From Labrenzia sp. R4_2 (GTDB taxonomy: Bacteria > Pseudomonadota > Alphaproteobacteria > Rhizobiales > Stappiaceae): 64,000 bases of DNA. Positions 7,952 to 17,331 of this stretch are shown here, one piece after another. A model generated the notes under the pieces. It made no database searches. It was given only the letters and a program-made list of their open reading frames with translations, and was not told the DNA's origin. Position 1 is the first letter of the stretch. Each line of letters opens with the position of its first letter. The DNA is taken from assembly GCF_017743865.1 (NCBI RefSeq), contig NZ_JAGHRJ010000001.1, positions 992,001-1,056,000 on the forward strand. Reading direction: 5' to 3'. The translations under genes and the position numbers were made by a program.

Positions 7952-9085
7952 ATGTCAGACGAGCTGGGTATCGGAATCCTGGGATGTGGCAAGACCTCAC
8001 GGATCTATTTTAACCTCATCCCGAAATTCAAAGGCCTGCAATTGCGTGCGTGCGCGGATCTAAATCGTGAAGTTGCGCTGGTTCGGGCGGATGAGTTCGA
8101 TATTCGCGCTGAAACAGTTCATGACCTCTTCCAGGCAGAAGACATTTCCGTGATCGTCAATCTGTCGGCGCCCGATGCACATGCCATGATGAGCAGGGAA
8201 ATATTGAACAACGGCAAGCATGTCTATTCGGAAAAGCCGTTTGCGCGCACCTCCGCAGAAGGGGCGGCTGTTCGCCAACACGCAGAAAAGCTAGGGCTTT
8301 TTGTCGGATGCGCGCCTGACACGTTTTTGGGCGGGGCGCCGCAAACGGCCCGAAAGGCTATTCCGGAGGGGCTGATTGGAGAGATCACCGGCGCAACGCT
8401 TCATGCCATGAACCACGGCATGGAGGCCTGGCATCCAAATCCCGACCTTTTCTACAAATCCGGCATTGGGCCAATGGCTGATTTTGGCCCTTATTTTATT
8501 TCCAGTGTCCTCAATTTGCTCGGGCCGATCGAGCAAGTGTCGGCGATGTCTTGCACGCCCAGCAAAACCAGAACAATTGGTCAGGGTCCGCGCAAGGGCG
8601 AAGTCTTCGACGTGGAAACACCGACAACAATCCACGCTGCATTGTCTGTGAAGGACGGTCCGTTGATTGCGTTTTCCGCAAGTTGGGACGTCCAGGCGCA
8701 TGCGCATTCCGCCATGGAAGTTTATGGATCCGAAGGAACGCTCTTTTTGCCGGATCCGGTGTTTTTTGGCGGTGACGTTATTCGGGTATTAAAGGACGGA
8801 ACACGGGAAGTCCTGAATCAGGACAACCACCCGTTTGGCCTGCCTAATTTCAAGATCCAAGGCCGCGAGCGGGCCAACTACCGGTCCGCTGGTTTGGCGG
8901 ACATGGCCAATGCGGTGCGCCTCGGACAGGACTTTCGCTGTTCCATGGAGCGTGCACTCCACACTGTTGATGTTATCGAGGCTATCCAGACCGCAGCATC
9001 AACCGGCCAGCACGTAGAGATCAGCGAAATGCCCACACGGCCAGAGCCGCTCAGCCCGGACCAAGCCAAAGCGCTGCTGCGCTGA
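7952..9085 (+). CDS. Gfo/Idh/MocA family NAD(P)-dependent oxidoreductase
   Basis: A 377-residue enzyme with an N-terminal Rossmann fold (GIGILGCGKTSRIYF, about 5-19), the motif SEKPFART near 94-101 that carries the family's conserved EKP lysine, and the C-terminal alpha/beta substrate domain. Members oxidise or reduce sugars, inositols and related polyols with NAD(P)H in the cytoplasm. No sugar transporter or other pathway gene adjoins it, so the substrate is open. The ribosome site before the ATG is weak. The 255 bp before it show no other gene that I can support. Confidence 0.9.
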   Translation: MSDELGIGILGCGKTSRIYFNLIPKFKGLQLRACADLNREVALVRADEFDIRAETVHDLFQAEDISVIVNLSAPDAHAMMSREILNNGKHVYSEKPFARTSAEGAAVRQHAEKLGLFVGCAPDTFLGGAPQTARKAIPEGLIGEITGATLHAMNHGMEAWHPNPDLFYKSGIGPMADFGPYFISSVLNLLGPIEQVSAMSCTPSKTRTIGQGPRKGEVFDVETPTTIHAALSVKDGPLIAFSASWDVQAHAHSAMEVYGSEGTLFLPDPVFFGGDVIRVLKDGTREVLNQDNHPFGLPNFKIQGRERANYRSAGLADMANAVRLGQDFRCSMERALHTVDVIEAIQTAASTGQHVEISEMPTRPEPLSPDQAKALLR

Positions 9086-9206
9086 CAAAATTCGCAATGA
9101 AACAATGGCAATTCCGGTTGCAGGCCTATGATGCCGCTCTTATTGTCCGGCTTTGAAGAGGCGCTGATGCGCCAAGTGGTGGCCAATGCCTTGAGGGAGA
9201 GCGGGC

Positions 9207-9782
9207 ATGCTTTTGCTGATTGCCGGATTGATTCTGTTTTTGGGAATACACAGCCTGCCTATGTTCGCTGACAAGAGGTCGGCATTGGAAGAAAAGTTCG
9301 GTGTTCTTGGCTACAAGGGCCTGTTTGCTGTGGTCTCCGCCATAGGCTTTGTCATGATCATTTATGGGTATGGTGCTGCCCGCGCCGCAGGCCCCGCGAT
9401 CATTTATGACCCGCCATTCTGGTTGCGTCACGTCACCATGCTGTTCATGGTTCCGGTCTTCATCTTCCTTGTGGCTGCCTATGTTCCGTGCCGGATCAAA
9501 AAGGCCCTGAAACACCCGATGCTGGTTGCTGTGAAATTGTGGGCGTTTTCTCACCTTCTCACCAATGGCGATCTGGCATCTGTTCTGTTGTTCGGCAGCT
9601 TCCTGGTCTGGGCGGTGGCAGACCGAATCTCACTGAAGCGGCGCGGCCTTGGCGGCGGTGCGGTGATGGCAAAAGAGCCGGGCAAGTTCTCCGACATCAT
9701 CGTGATTCTTATCGGTCTTGGTCTCTATGTCCTGTTTGCCTTCAAGCTGCATGTGCTTTTGATCGGGGTGCCGGTTGCATAA
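9207..9782 (+). CDS. NnrU family membrane protein
   Basis: A 191-residue protein with about five hydrophobic helices. It shows the NnrU pattern: FLGIHSLPMFADKRSALEEKFG near the start, then FSHLLTNGDLASVLLFGSFL and WAVADRISLKRRG. The family is named for a gene in nitric-oxide reduction clusters and is related to NnrS and isoprenylcysteine methyltransferase-like folds; its biochemical job is unknown. No nor or nir gene lies nearby, so a denitrification role is not supported here. GGGAG lies seven bases before the start. Confidence 0.88.
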   Translation: MLLLIAGLILFLGIHSLPMFADKRSALEEKFGVLGYKGLFAVVSAIGFVMIIYGYGAARAAGPAIIYDPPFWLRHVTMLFMVPVFIFLVAAYVPCRIKKALKHPMLVAVKLWAFSHLLTNGDLASVLLFGSFLVWAVADRISLKRRGLGGGAVMAKEPGKFSDIIVILIGLGLYVLFAFKLHVLLIGVPVA

Positions 9783-9990
9783 GGCACGCGGAAGCGTGTA
9801 AATCGCACCCGGGTCTGGACAAAAATAACGAAAAACGGGCAGTTGCCCCACTTGCGCCACGAAGGGCGGTTTAAAGCCCGGTCGGGGAATTGCCCGAGCC
9901 GGATCAAATGGATAATGTGCGCCCCTTGATGGGGAGCCAATCCGGATTTCCGGACCGGCGCAGCAGAGCAAATTCAGGAACTAGCCACGT

Positions 9991-10668
9991 ATGTCTGATA
10001 TTTTTCGTGAGGTCGATGAGGACATCCGCCATGAGAAGTACCGCCGTCTCTGGGACCGTTTCGGGTCTTGGGTGATCGCGGTCGCTGTCTTGATCGTGGT
10101 TGGCACCGGTGGTTACCGGGGCTGGCTCTACTGGCAAGACACACAGTCTCAGTCAGCGGGTGACACATTCCTTGAGGCCATCAGCTTGTCGGAGGCTGGT
10201 CAGTATTCGGAAGCCGCACAGCTATATACCGAACTCGGATCGTCCATCGGCGGGTATCCGGCGCTCGCACAGATGCGCCAGGCAACCGACAAGGCAAATT
10301 CCGGTGACGCAGCCGCCGCCCTCGCAGAGTTCGATGCTCTGTCACGGGATTCGAACCTCGCACCGGCTCTGCAGAACGTGGCAGCTCTCCGCGCGGCCTA
10401 CATTGCAGTCGACAGCGAACCGTATGATGCGATTGCAGACCGGATTGAGAGCCTAACCGGCGACACAGATGCCTTCCGTGCAGCTGCTCGTGAATTGCTT
10501 GCATTGAGCGCCTGGAAAAATGGCGATGCAGAGACGGCGCTTACCTGGATCACAGCATTGGAAGATGACGCCGAAACGCCTCAAGACATTCGTCAGCGCG
10601 TGACACTCCTGGGCGGACTAATCCGGGGACAGACCGGGACACCGGCTGAAGAGGGCACGGCACAGTGA
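9991..10668 (+). CDS. YfgM-like periplasmic TPR protein (TPR_21 family)
   Basis: A 225-residue protein with a short cytoplasmic start (MSDIFREVDEDIRHEKYRRL), one membrane helix at about 26-45 and a periplasmic part made of TPR-like helical pairs. The layout matches E. coli YfgM (ancillary SecYEG/periplasmic chaperone network partner). The gene order yfgM-bamB-der, also found in E. coli, strongly supports this. It overlaps bamB in a GTGA. Role in membrane-protein or outer-membrane-protein traffic is inferred from the family. Confidence 0.85.
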   Translation: MSDIFREVDEDIRHEKYRRLWDRFGSWVIAVAVLIVVGTGGYRGWLYWQDTQSQSAGDTFLEAISLSEAGQYSEAAQLYTELGSSIGGYPALAQMRQATDKANSGDAAAALAEFDALSRDSNLAPALQNVAALRAAYIAVDSEPYDAIADRIESLTGDTDAFRAAARELLALSAWKNGDAETALTWITALEDDAETPQDIRQRVTLLGGLIRGQTGTPAEEGTAQ

Positions 10669-12017
10669 TCTGTTTTCTTAAAAACGTATCTGTGCGGCCA
10701 TTGGTTGGCACGCTGGCACTGTCGGTCTTTCTGGCCGGATGCGGATCAGTTAGTGAGTTCGGCAGCTCGCTCAATCCGTTCAGCAAGGAAGAGATCTTGC
10801 CGGGCGAACGGCAGGCTGTTTTCGATGGCGTAGATCCGGCTGCCCAAGCTCTTGGCAAGGCGGCGAGCATTGGCGCTGCGACTGGCGGTCAGACCTGGAC
10901 GAGCGCTGGCGGCGGTCCCGCCAACGATCCGGGCAATGTGGCTGTATCCGTTTCGGGCAGCCGTGCCTGGCAGGCCAATGTGGGCAGTTCCGGACGCGGC
11001 CTGACGTCGTCAGCCTTGCGGGTATCCTCCCGTCCGGTAAGCGACGGCAGCCGCATTTATGTCTATAAGCCGAATGGTGAAGTCGTCGCGCTGTCCACCG
11101 CGGGGGGGCGCCAGTGGACGCAAAATCTGCGCCCTGAAGGCGAACGCGACGTTGGTCCGGGCGGCGGTGTCGTTGTTGACGGCGGCGTTGTTTATGCCGC
11201 GACCGGTTACCGCCAAGTGGCGGCCCTTGAAGCGGGTTCCGGCCGGGTCATCTGGACCGCGGAAATGGACACTCCGGCCCGTGGTGCCCCGGCAGCCGGT
11301 GGCGGTCACGTCTTTGTCGTGAGCCAGTCCAACGAAGTCTATGCGTTTTCCAAGGAAGACGGCTCTGTAGCCTGGACATTTGCCGGGATCGAAGAGACAG
11401 CCGGTGTTCTGTCTGCCGCAAACCCTGCCATCTCTGGCAACCGGGTGATTGTGCCGTTCTCGTCTGGTGAAATCATGGCCATCAACATCAAGTCCGGTGA
11501 GCCGGATTGGATTGATGGTGTCTCCCGCGGCTTCCGGACACTGGCCCTGTCTGGTCTCGCAGATGTTTCTGCAAGCCCGGTTGTTTCCGGCAACACTGTT
11601 GTCGCGACCGGCGTTGCCGGGCGCACGGTGGCTGTTGATGTGCGCACCGGACAGCGTCAATGGGATCAAAACCTTGGCAGCGTTCATACGCCTGTCGTCT
11701 CCGGAAACGCCGTGTTCATGGTGGATCTTGACGATCGCATGGTTGCGCTTGACCGCTCGAGCGGTGAAACCATGTGGGCGACACAGTTGCCGAAGCCGGA
11801 AAAGAAAAAGCGCCGCCGCAATTGGGCGGGTCCGATCCTGGCCAATGGCGCTCTTGTCGCCTTTTCCAGTGATGGCCAGATCGCCATGGTCGATGCCGCC
11901 TCAGGCAACATCATGACAACGCAGCGCACCAACACCGATGTCTTCGTGACACCGATTGCCGCCGGTGGCCGTGTGGTTGTCCTGACCGGCCGGGATGGCG
12001 TTGCCGCGTTTAACTGA
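10665..12017 (+). CDS. bamB: Outer membrane assembly lipoprotein BamB
   Basis: A 450-residue lipoprotein of the BAM complex that helps BamA insert beta-barrel proteins in the outer membrane. The signal peptide ends in the lipobox FLAGC with Cys 26. The rest is an eight-bladed PQQ-like propeller with repeated blades such as WTQNLRPEGERD, VIWTAEMDTPARGAP and SGETMWATQLP. It starts with GTG overlapping the stop of the upstream TPR gene, and is longer than the 392-residue E. coli protein because of an N-terminal linker. A strong hairpin follows before der. Confidence 0.93.
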   Translation: MICFLKNVSVRPLVGTLALSVFLAGCGSVSEFGSSLNPFSKEEILPGERQAVFDGVDPAAQALGKAASIGAATGGQTWTSAGGGPANDPGNVAVSVSGSRAWQANVGSSGRGLTSSALRVSSRPVSDGSRIYVYKPNGEVVALSTAGGRQWTQNLRPEGERDVGPGGGVVVDGGVVYAATGYRQVAALEAGSGRVIWTAEMDTPARGAPAAGGGHVFVVSQSNEVYAFSKEDGSVAWTFAGIEETAGVLSAANPAISGNRVIVPFSSGEIMAINIKSGEPDWIDGVSRGFRTLALSGLADVSASPVVSGNTVVATGVAGRTVAVDVRTGQRQWDQNLGSVHTPVVSGNAVFMVDLDDRMVALDRSSGETMWATQLPKPEKKKRRRNWAGPILANGALVAFSSDGQIAMVDAASGNIMTTQRTNTDVFVTPIAAGGRVVVLTGRDGVAAFN

Positions 12018-12081
12018 TCATTGGGCGCTGAGGCTCTAGTTAAGTCTCAACGTTTCAAAACTGGTCAAGCTATAGTATCTG

Positions 12082-12123
12082 AGCACCTTATCTTTGCCTG
12101 CCGGGCAAGGATGAGGTGCTTTG
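12082..12123 (+). terminator. Intrinsic terminator between bamB and der
   Basis: AGCACCT (12082-12088) pairs with AGGTGCT (12114-12120), and the inner parts TTGCC and GGCAA extend the stem. The hairpin ends in TTTGAGTTTGTT. It lies 55 bases before the der start, so der probably has its own promoter or is read by read-through. Confidence 0.7.
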
Positions 12124-12177
12124 AGTTTGTTCAAGGGCGGGATCCTTTGGTTGATCCGCCTCTCAGGAGTGAATGCC

Positions 12178-13605
12178 GTGGGCGCTACCGTCGCCATCGT
12201 TGGACGGCCGAATGTCGGCAAGTCCACATTGTTCAACCGTCTTGTCGGAAAGCGCTTGGCGCTCGTCGATGACACGCCGGGTGTGACCCGTGACCGCCGT
12301 CCGGGCGAAGCCCGCCTTGGCGACCTGCGCTTTACGATCATAGACACTGCGGGTCTTGAAGACGCCGACAAGGCGTCCCTGGAAGGCCGTATGCGCCGTC
12401 AGACCGAAGAAGCGATTGAAACCGCTGATGCCGTGCTGTTTGTCATTGATGCGCGCGCCGGGGTTACACCGCTCGATGCGCACTTTGCAGATGTTGCGCG
12501 CAAGACCACCCGTCCCGTAATCCTACTCGCCAACAAGGCTGAGGGCCGGGCCGGCGAGAGTGGGCTCTACGAATCCTTCTCGCTCGGCCTTGGTGAGCCG
12601 ATCGCGATCTCTGCCGAGCATGGCGAAGGCCTGGCTGATCTCTACGATGCTCTGAAACCCCATGTTGACCGTGTAAGCGAGGAAGAGGACGCAAAGCGCG
12701 AGGAAGCCGTCACCAACGTCGATGTCGACGAGGACGGTGAGATTGTCGACGATGAAGATCCGGTTGGCACGAAAGAGCGGCCTCTGCGCGTTGCCATCGT
12801 TGGACGCCCGAATGCCGGCAAGTCCACGTTGATTAACCGGATGCTGGGGGAGGATCGCATGTTGACCGGTCCGGAGGCCGGTATCACGCGCGATTCCATC
12901 TCCGTCGACTGGACCTGGCACGACCGGCACATAAAGCTGTTCGATACGGCCGGGATCCGCAAGAAGGCCCGTGTGCAGGAGAAGCTGGAAAAGCTCTCTG
13001 TCGCCGACGCCCTGCGGGCCATCAAGTTTGCCGAGGTTGTTGTTGTCACCCTGGATGCGACGATGTCGTTTGAAAAGCAGGATCTGCAGATCATCGATCT
13101 TGTGGCCCGCGAAGGCCGGGCCTTGGTCATTGCCGTCAACAAATGGGATTTGATCGAAGACCGGGAAGAGGCCTGGAAAAAGATCCGGGACGCCAACGAA
13201 CGGTATTTCAATCAGATCCGCGGCGTCCGCATTGTGACCTTGTCCGGTATTCAGGGGCAGGGCATTGACCGGTTGGTTGAAGGTGTTTTTGCCGCCTATG
13301 ATGCCTGGAATGCACGGGTGTCGACAGCTGGGCTGAACCGGTGGCTGGAGCGGGCAACCACGTCGCATCCACCGCCCGCCGTTGCAGGCCGACGCGTTCG
13401 CATCCGCTACATGACGCAACCGAAAACCCGGCCGCCTCACTTCGTGGCGTTCAGTTCCCGTCCGGAGCAGCTGCCGGAAAGCTACACCCGGTATCTAATC
13501 AACTCCCTGCGTGAGAAATTCGATATCCAGGGCACGCCGATCCGGTTGTCTTACCGCAAGGGCGACAATCCCTATGCGCCGAAGAAAAAGCGCAAAATCC
13601 AATAG
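12178..13605 (+). CDS. der: Ribosome biogenesis GTPase Der (EngA)
   Basis: A 475-residue GTPase with two tandem G domains, needed for 50S subunit maturation. P-loops are GRPNVGKS at 9-16 and GRPNAGKS at about 209-216; the switch motifs are TPGVTRDRR and AGITRDSI; each domain has its own NKxD-like motif (ANKAEG, NKWD). An acidic linker separates the G domains, and a KH-like domain ends in the basic tail [12 protein letters not shown] chose the GTG at 12178: AGGAG lies seven bases before it and the protein family starts there. An in-frame TTG at 12121 is inside the preceding terminator. Confidence 0.96.
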   Translation: MGATVAIVGRPNVGKSTLFNRLVGKRLALVDDTPGVTRDRRPGEARLGDLRFTIIDTAGLEDADKASLEGRMRRQTEEAIETADAVLFVIDARAGVTPLDAHFADVARKTTRPVILLANKAEGRAGESGLYESFSLGLGEPIAISAEHGEGLADLYDALKPHVDRVSEEEDAKREEAVTNVDVDEDGEIVDDEDPVGTKERPLRVAIVGRPNAGKSTLINRMLGEDRMLTGPEAGITRDSISVDWTWHDRHIKLFDTAGIRKKARVQEKLEKLSVADALRAIKFAEVVVVTLDATMSFEKQDLQIIDLVAREGRALVIAVNKWDLIEDREEAWKKIRDANERYFNQIRGVRIVTLSGIQGQGIDRLVEGVFAAYDAWNARVSTAGLNRWLERATTSHPPPAVAGRRVRIRYMTQPKTRPPHFVAFSSRPEQLPESYTRYLINSLREKFDIQGTPIRLSYRKGDNPYAPKKKRKIQ

Positions 13606-13629
13606 CAGCTGCTGTGCAGCCTTGTCTCA

Positions 13630-13661
13630 GGTCCCGGTGGTCTACCGGGACCCCTTTTGTT
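13630..13661 (+). terminator. Intrinsic terminator of der
   Basis: GGTCCCGGT (13630-13638) and ACCGGGACC (13644-13652) form a perfect 9-bp stem with a five-base loop, followed by CCTTTTGTT. It lies 25 bases after the der stop and ends the transcript before the next gene. Confidence 0.85.
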
Positions 13662-13691
13662 CAGATAAATTGATTTTCAAGGAGATCTTCC

Positions 13692-14492
13692 ATGTCATCC
13701 GATCGGCTTGCCTTTACCGAAGCACTTGCACAAAAGGCCGGACTTGTCGCGCTGGATTATTTCAGAAAGCTCGACACCCTGACGATCACGCAAAAGGGTC
13801 ATCAGGACCTCGTGAGCGAAGCGGACCAGAACGTTGAGACACTCATTCGCGACGCGCTGTCTGATGCCTATCCGGACGACGGGATCCTCGGCGAAGAACA
13901 TGGCATGGAAGAAGGCGAGAGCGGGTTCACCTGGGTGATTGATCCGATCGACGGCACGGCGAACTTCGTCACCGGCATACCGCAATGGTGCGTCATCATC
14001 GCATGTGTTCAGCAAGGCCAGACCCTTCTCGGAGTGATCCACGATCCGGTCGCCGGGGAGACATTCTCAGCGCTGGCAGGCGGCGGTGCCTTTTTGAACG
14101 GCAAGCCGATCAAGGTATCGGACAGCGAAAGCGTGTCCGTCGGCTCCGTGGGCGTCGGCTTCAATGGTCGTACATCCGTGACCGATGCAGTCAACGCGGT
14201 TGGTGCGCTGGTGTCCAAGGGCGGGGTTTTCTTCCGCAATGCCTCTGGCGGCCTGATGCTCGCGTATACCGGAGCTGGACGCCTGATCGGCTATATCGAG
14301 TCGCACATGAACGCCTGGGATTGCCTCGCCGGCATGCTGCTTATCCAGGAGGCCGGCGGAAAGGTTCTGGAGCAGGACGTCGCCCATGCTCTCTATCATG
14401 GCACCCGTGTGGTGACCGGTGCACCGGGTGTTTTTGCGGAGTTGACCGACATTGCCGAAAGCTCCTTCGCCCCGCTGCAAGCGGCGGAGTAA
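13692..14492 (+). CDS. Inositol monophosphatase family protein
   Basis: A 266-residue magnesium-dependent phosphatase of the IMPase/SuhB/CysQ superfamily. Motifs are GEEHGMEEG, WVIDPIDGTANFVTGIPQW (metal ligands in DPIDGT) and NAWDCLAGMLLIQEAGG. It could hydrolyse inositol-1-phosphate, PAP or histidinol-phosphate; sequence alone cannot choose, although the general layout resembles SuhB-like enzymes. AAGGAG lies seven bases before the ATG. It forms a single-gene unit with its own start region after the der terminator. Confidence 0.92.
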   Translation: MSSDRLAFTEALAQKAGLVALDYFRKLDTLTITQKGHQDLVSEADQNVETLIRDALSDAYPDDGILGEEHGMEEGESGFTWVIDPIDGTANFVTGIPQWCVIIACVQQGQTLLGVIHDPVAGETFSALAGGGAFLNGKPIKVSDSESVSVGSVGVGFNGRTSVTDAVNAVGALVSKGGVFFRNASGGLMLAYTGAGRLIGYIESHMNAWDCLAGMLLIQEAGGKVLEQDVAHALYHGTRVVTGAPGVFAELTDIAESSFAPLQAAE

Positions 14493-15126
14493 TAGGCCTG
14501 CCCAATCCGATCCTCTAGCTCGGGTGTCGATCAAACAGGCCTGCGGCTCATTTCGAGCCGGGTCGGGCTTTGGCTAATTTGGGTTCTGGTTCTGAAATCG
14601 ACAAGGTTGCGGCGGTCAATGAGGCCACAGCGCTTGTGGAGACACGGGGATTACATCCCGTCTGGAGTTCCGAACCCGGTTTGAGTGTCAGCGAGCATAC
14701 TTCAAGAGATGCTGACATAATTTCACGTGCGAAATTGGTGAGTCGAAATTTTCGGTTCTGGAAGTGAATTCAGCTACAGCGTTTTCTCATGCGTATTTGT
14801 ATTTTGTTTTCGAATATATCTGATTATTAAAACATATGTTTTCAGCTTTGAATTGTTCGTTCGAGTGAGTTCGAGCAAAATCAATAATATTTGACGATTT
14901 CTTAAGTGATGAAATCAAAGATGATTTCGATAATTTGAAAATTCAGTCTTATTAAGATCTGATTTTCAATTAATTTGAGCCATATTTGCTCAATTATTTC
15001 GTCAAATTCGGATCGTTACCTTAAGCCCGTTGAAGCAACTTCGGAAACTTAATCTCAAATGGCGAGCGCCATGCCTTGGCGCCATTGGGGCTGGTTTTGT
15101 TGAAATACTGCGGGGAGGGCAGAGCC
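14493..15126. promoter_or_regulatory. AT-rich leader upstream of the RTX/LamG gene
   Basis: No convincing gene lies in these 634 bp. Bases 14761-15000 are about 28% G+C by hand count, far below the flanking genes. Inverted repeats include GAAATC (14911-14916) with GATTTC (14923-14928), and TTGAAAATTCAG (14935-14946) with CTGATTTTCAA (14959-14969). The stretch looks like a long regulatory leader or binding region for AT-preferring silencers such as MucR/Ros proteins. Confidence 0.5.
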
Positions 15127-17307
15127 ATGCAGTCGACAGGCAATACGCTTTCGCGTTCAGCGATCTATTCGATAGAGGGTTTGACGAGTTTTTCTGGTGA
15201 GAAGGGTGATTATCTTCAGGCGGCTCATACGTCTGCGTTGTCCCTTTCCAATGGCACGGTGGCTTTGACCTTCAATGCCGATGATGTTGAGGCGAGCCGG
15301 ACGTTGTTTTCCAAGGACGGTAAGGGGTACGACGCCGGCGGCCACCTGACGGTGTACCTGCGCAAGGGCACTCTTATTGTCCGCCAGCAATCGGGCACGG
15401 AAAGCGAGTATCTGAAGGTCAAGGACGTGACCATTGCCACGGGTCAGACCTATCATCTGGCTGTGTCCTTTGGAGCAGATGGCCTCAATGTCTATCTGAA
15501 TGGTCAATTGGCTGCGTCGGAACCCGATTTCCAGCAAGGGCTGGAGTTAAACACCCGGGCATTTGTCGTTGGTGCTTCAGGAGCCTGGCGGTCTGACGAC
15601 AATCAGCGGGCGTCCTCTCAGTTCGACGGCACGATCTCCGATGTGATGGTGTTTGACAGCCAGTTGGGTCAGATGGATGTCGCAGCGCTGGCCGGTGTGG
15701 TGGATGCCTCGTTTGAAAGCGCTGCCCTGAAAGCGATGGTGCAGCAAGACCTGCTCCCCGCTTTCCAGCAGTTGCATCACGGCTCTGATGAGGCCAAGGC
15801 ACTGGCGATGGCCTATGGCATCTCTCATGACGGTGCCCTGACCACCGGTGCGGCGGTGCAGACCGGGACAGATGGAGCAGACAATCTGACCGGGTCTGCT
15901 GAGGCTGATGCGATTGATGGCGGGCTTGGCAATGACACGATTGATGGCGCGGCCGGCAATGATGTGCTGCAGGGTGGCTATGGCAATGACGACCTGAACG
16001 GCGGCGAGGGCAATGACGTTCTCGACGGCGGTCATGGGGAAGATGTCCTCCACGGCGGTGCGGGCGATGATCTTCTGATCTCGCAGTCAGATGGCCGAGA
16101 GGGGGCGATTGCCTATATTGAGGGCCGCGACGAGGGAGATCCGGAAAATGAACTGATCAACGGCAAGGTTTACCCGAACCAGCCAATCCCCGCCGATGAC
16201 ATCCTGACGGGCGGGCTTGGGGCCGACACGTTCTACTTCCAGACCCTGATCAACGCCAAGCAGCGTTACATCGAAAAGCATACCCAGAATGACGGGACGA
16301 TCCGCTGGCACGGTGTGGCCGGTGAAAACGACAAGCTGCATGACCATTGGGTCGATATCATCGGCCATGACGTGATCATGGACTTCAACCGGGGGGAGGG
16401 CGACCGGATCCTGATTGAGGGGCATACCACGAAGATCCGGTCGATCAGCTATGGCGATGCCAATTCCGACGGCGTGATGGATCATTCGGTGATCCGGTTG
16501 TATTCCGATCAGGGCAGGGGCGGCGGCGCGCACAATCAAGATGATCTGGGCATGATCACGGTCTTTGGGGATCTGGTCAAGCTGACCGACATCTCGACCA
16601 CATCGAAACCGGCTTACGGCATCGTAACGTCCATTGCTGATCTCAGTGAAGCGATCCAGCCCATCCAAATCGCCGAAGACAGAGAACCATACACACCACC
16701 AACAAACCTGCCGGCAGGTATTTCCGTGACGCCTCCGCCAGGAGCAAATGTTGTCGTGGCGGTGCCGGGGGGGATGAACTTCGACAATGTCCGCAATGAT
16801 CAATTCGTCATTGAGCACCAAGAAAAAATGTCAGTTTCGGAAGGAACAATCGCCTTTACCTTCAAGGCAGACGCCATAACCTCTCACGACGCCCTTTTTT
16901 CCAAAGACGCCAAGGGTAATGGCGATGGTGGCCATGTGACGGCCTTTGTGACTGAAAGCGGAACGCTAAAGGTCCGGTTTCAAACCGCAGAGGATGAAAC
17001 CTGGCTGTATGCCAAAAACTCCATTGTCGCGGGCCAAGAATATGATTTTGCGGCAACTTTTGGCGACGATGGGGTATATTTGTACCTGAATGGCGCAGTT
17101 GTTGCCTCAGATGCAGAGTTCCGAACAAGCCTTGCTGGAAACAAAGAGTATTTGATACTGGGCGGCAATGGGTGGGGGAGTGAAGCCGGTGAGATTGGCT
17201 GGATTGGCAACCGGTTTGACGGAACCATCAGCGATTTCACACTGCTTGATCAACAACTCGGCGAAATGCAGATCAAACCTCTGTTTTCTGACAGCGGTCT
17301 TGTTTGA
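15127..17307 (+). CDS. LamG-RTX-LamG protein, probably exported by type I secretion
   Basis: A 726-residue protein. Residues about 15-190 form a LamG/concanavalin-like lectin fold. About 252-316 hold calcium-binding RTX nonapeptides (GGLGNDTID, GGYGNDDLN, GGEGNDVLD, GGAGDDLLI). A middle region follows with another RTX-like unit (GGLGADTFYF). About 548-726 hold a second LamG domain similar to the first. No Sec signal is seen, as expected for type I secretion, but no secretion genes adjoin it. I chose the ATG at 15127, with GGAGG ten bases before it, over the one at 15076. A calcium-folded adhesin or glycan-binding surface protein is the likely role; no enzyme motif was seen. Confidence 0.9.
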   Translation: MQSTGNTLSRSAIYSIEGLTSFSGEKGDYLQAAHTSALSLSNGTVALTFNADDVEASRTLFSKDGKGYDAGGHLTVYLRKGTLIVRQQSGTESEYLKVKDVTIATGQTYHLAVSFGADGLNVYLNGQLAASEPDFQQGLELNTRAFVVGASGAWRSDDNQRASSQFDGTISDVMVFDSQLGQMDVAALAGVVDASFESAALKAMVQQDLLPAFQQLHHGSDEAKALAMAYGISHDGALTTGAAVQTGTDGADNLTGSAEADAIDGGLGNDTIDGAAGNDVLQGGYGNDDLNGGEGNDVLDGGHGEDVLHGGAGDDLLISQSDGREGAIAYIEGRDEGDPENELINGKVYPNQPIPADDILTGGLGADTFYFQTLINAKQRYIEKHTQNDGTIRWHGVAGENDKLHDHWVDIIGHDVIMDFNRGEGDRILIEGHTTKIRSISYGDANSDGVMDHSVIRLYSDQGRGGGAHNQDDLGMITVFGDLVKLTDISTTSKPAYGIVTSIADLSEAIQPIQIAEDREPYTPPTNLPAGISVTPPPGANVVVAVPGGMNFDNVRNDQFVIEHQEKMSVSEGTIAFTFKADAITSHDALFSKDAKGNGDGGHVTAFVTESGTLKVRFQTAEDETWLYAKNSIVAGQEYDFAATFGDDGVYLYLNGAVVASDAEFRTSLAGNKEYLILGGNGWGSEAGEIGWIGNRFDGTISDFTLLDQQLGEMQIKPLFSDSGLV

Positions 17308-17331
17308 TCTGCGGTCTCACAGGCGCCTATG

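Noticed and set aside
9783..9990. Possible small gene or RNA before the YfgM-like gene
   Set aside because: The 208 bp hold weak GC hairpins only and no frame with a ribosome site.
12523..13440. Minus-strand frame of 305 codons opposite der
   Set aside because: Antisense of a universal GTPase gene.
14570..14767. Frame of 65 codons in the AT-rich leader
   Set aside because: No ribosome site and no homologous look; treated as part of the leader.
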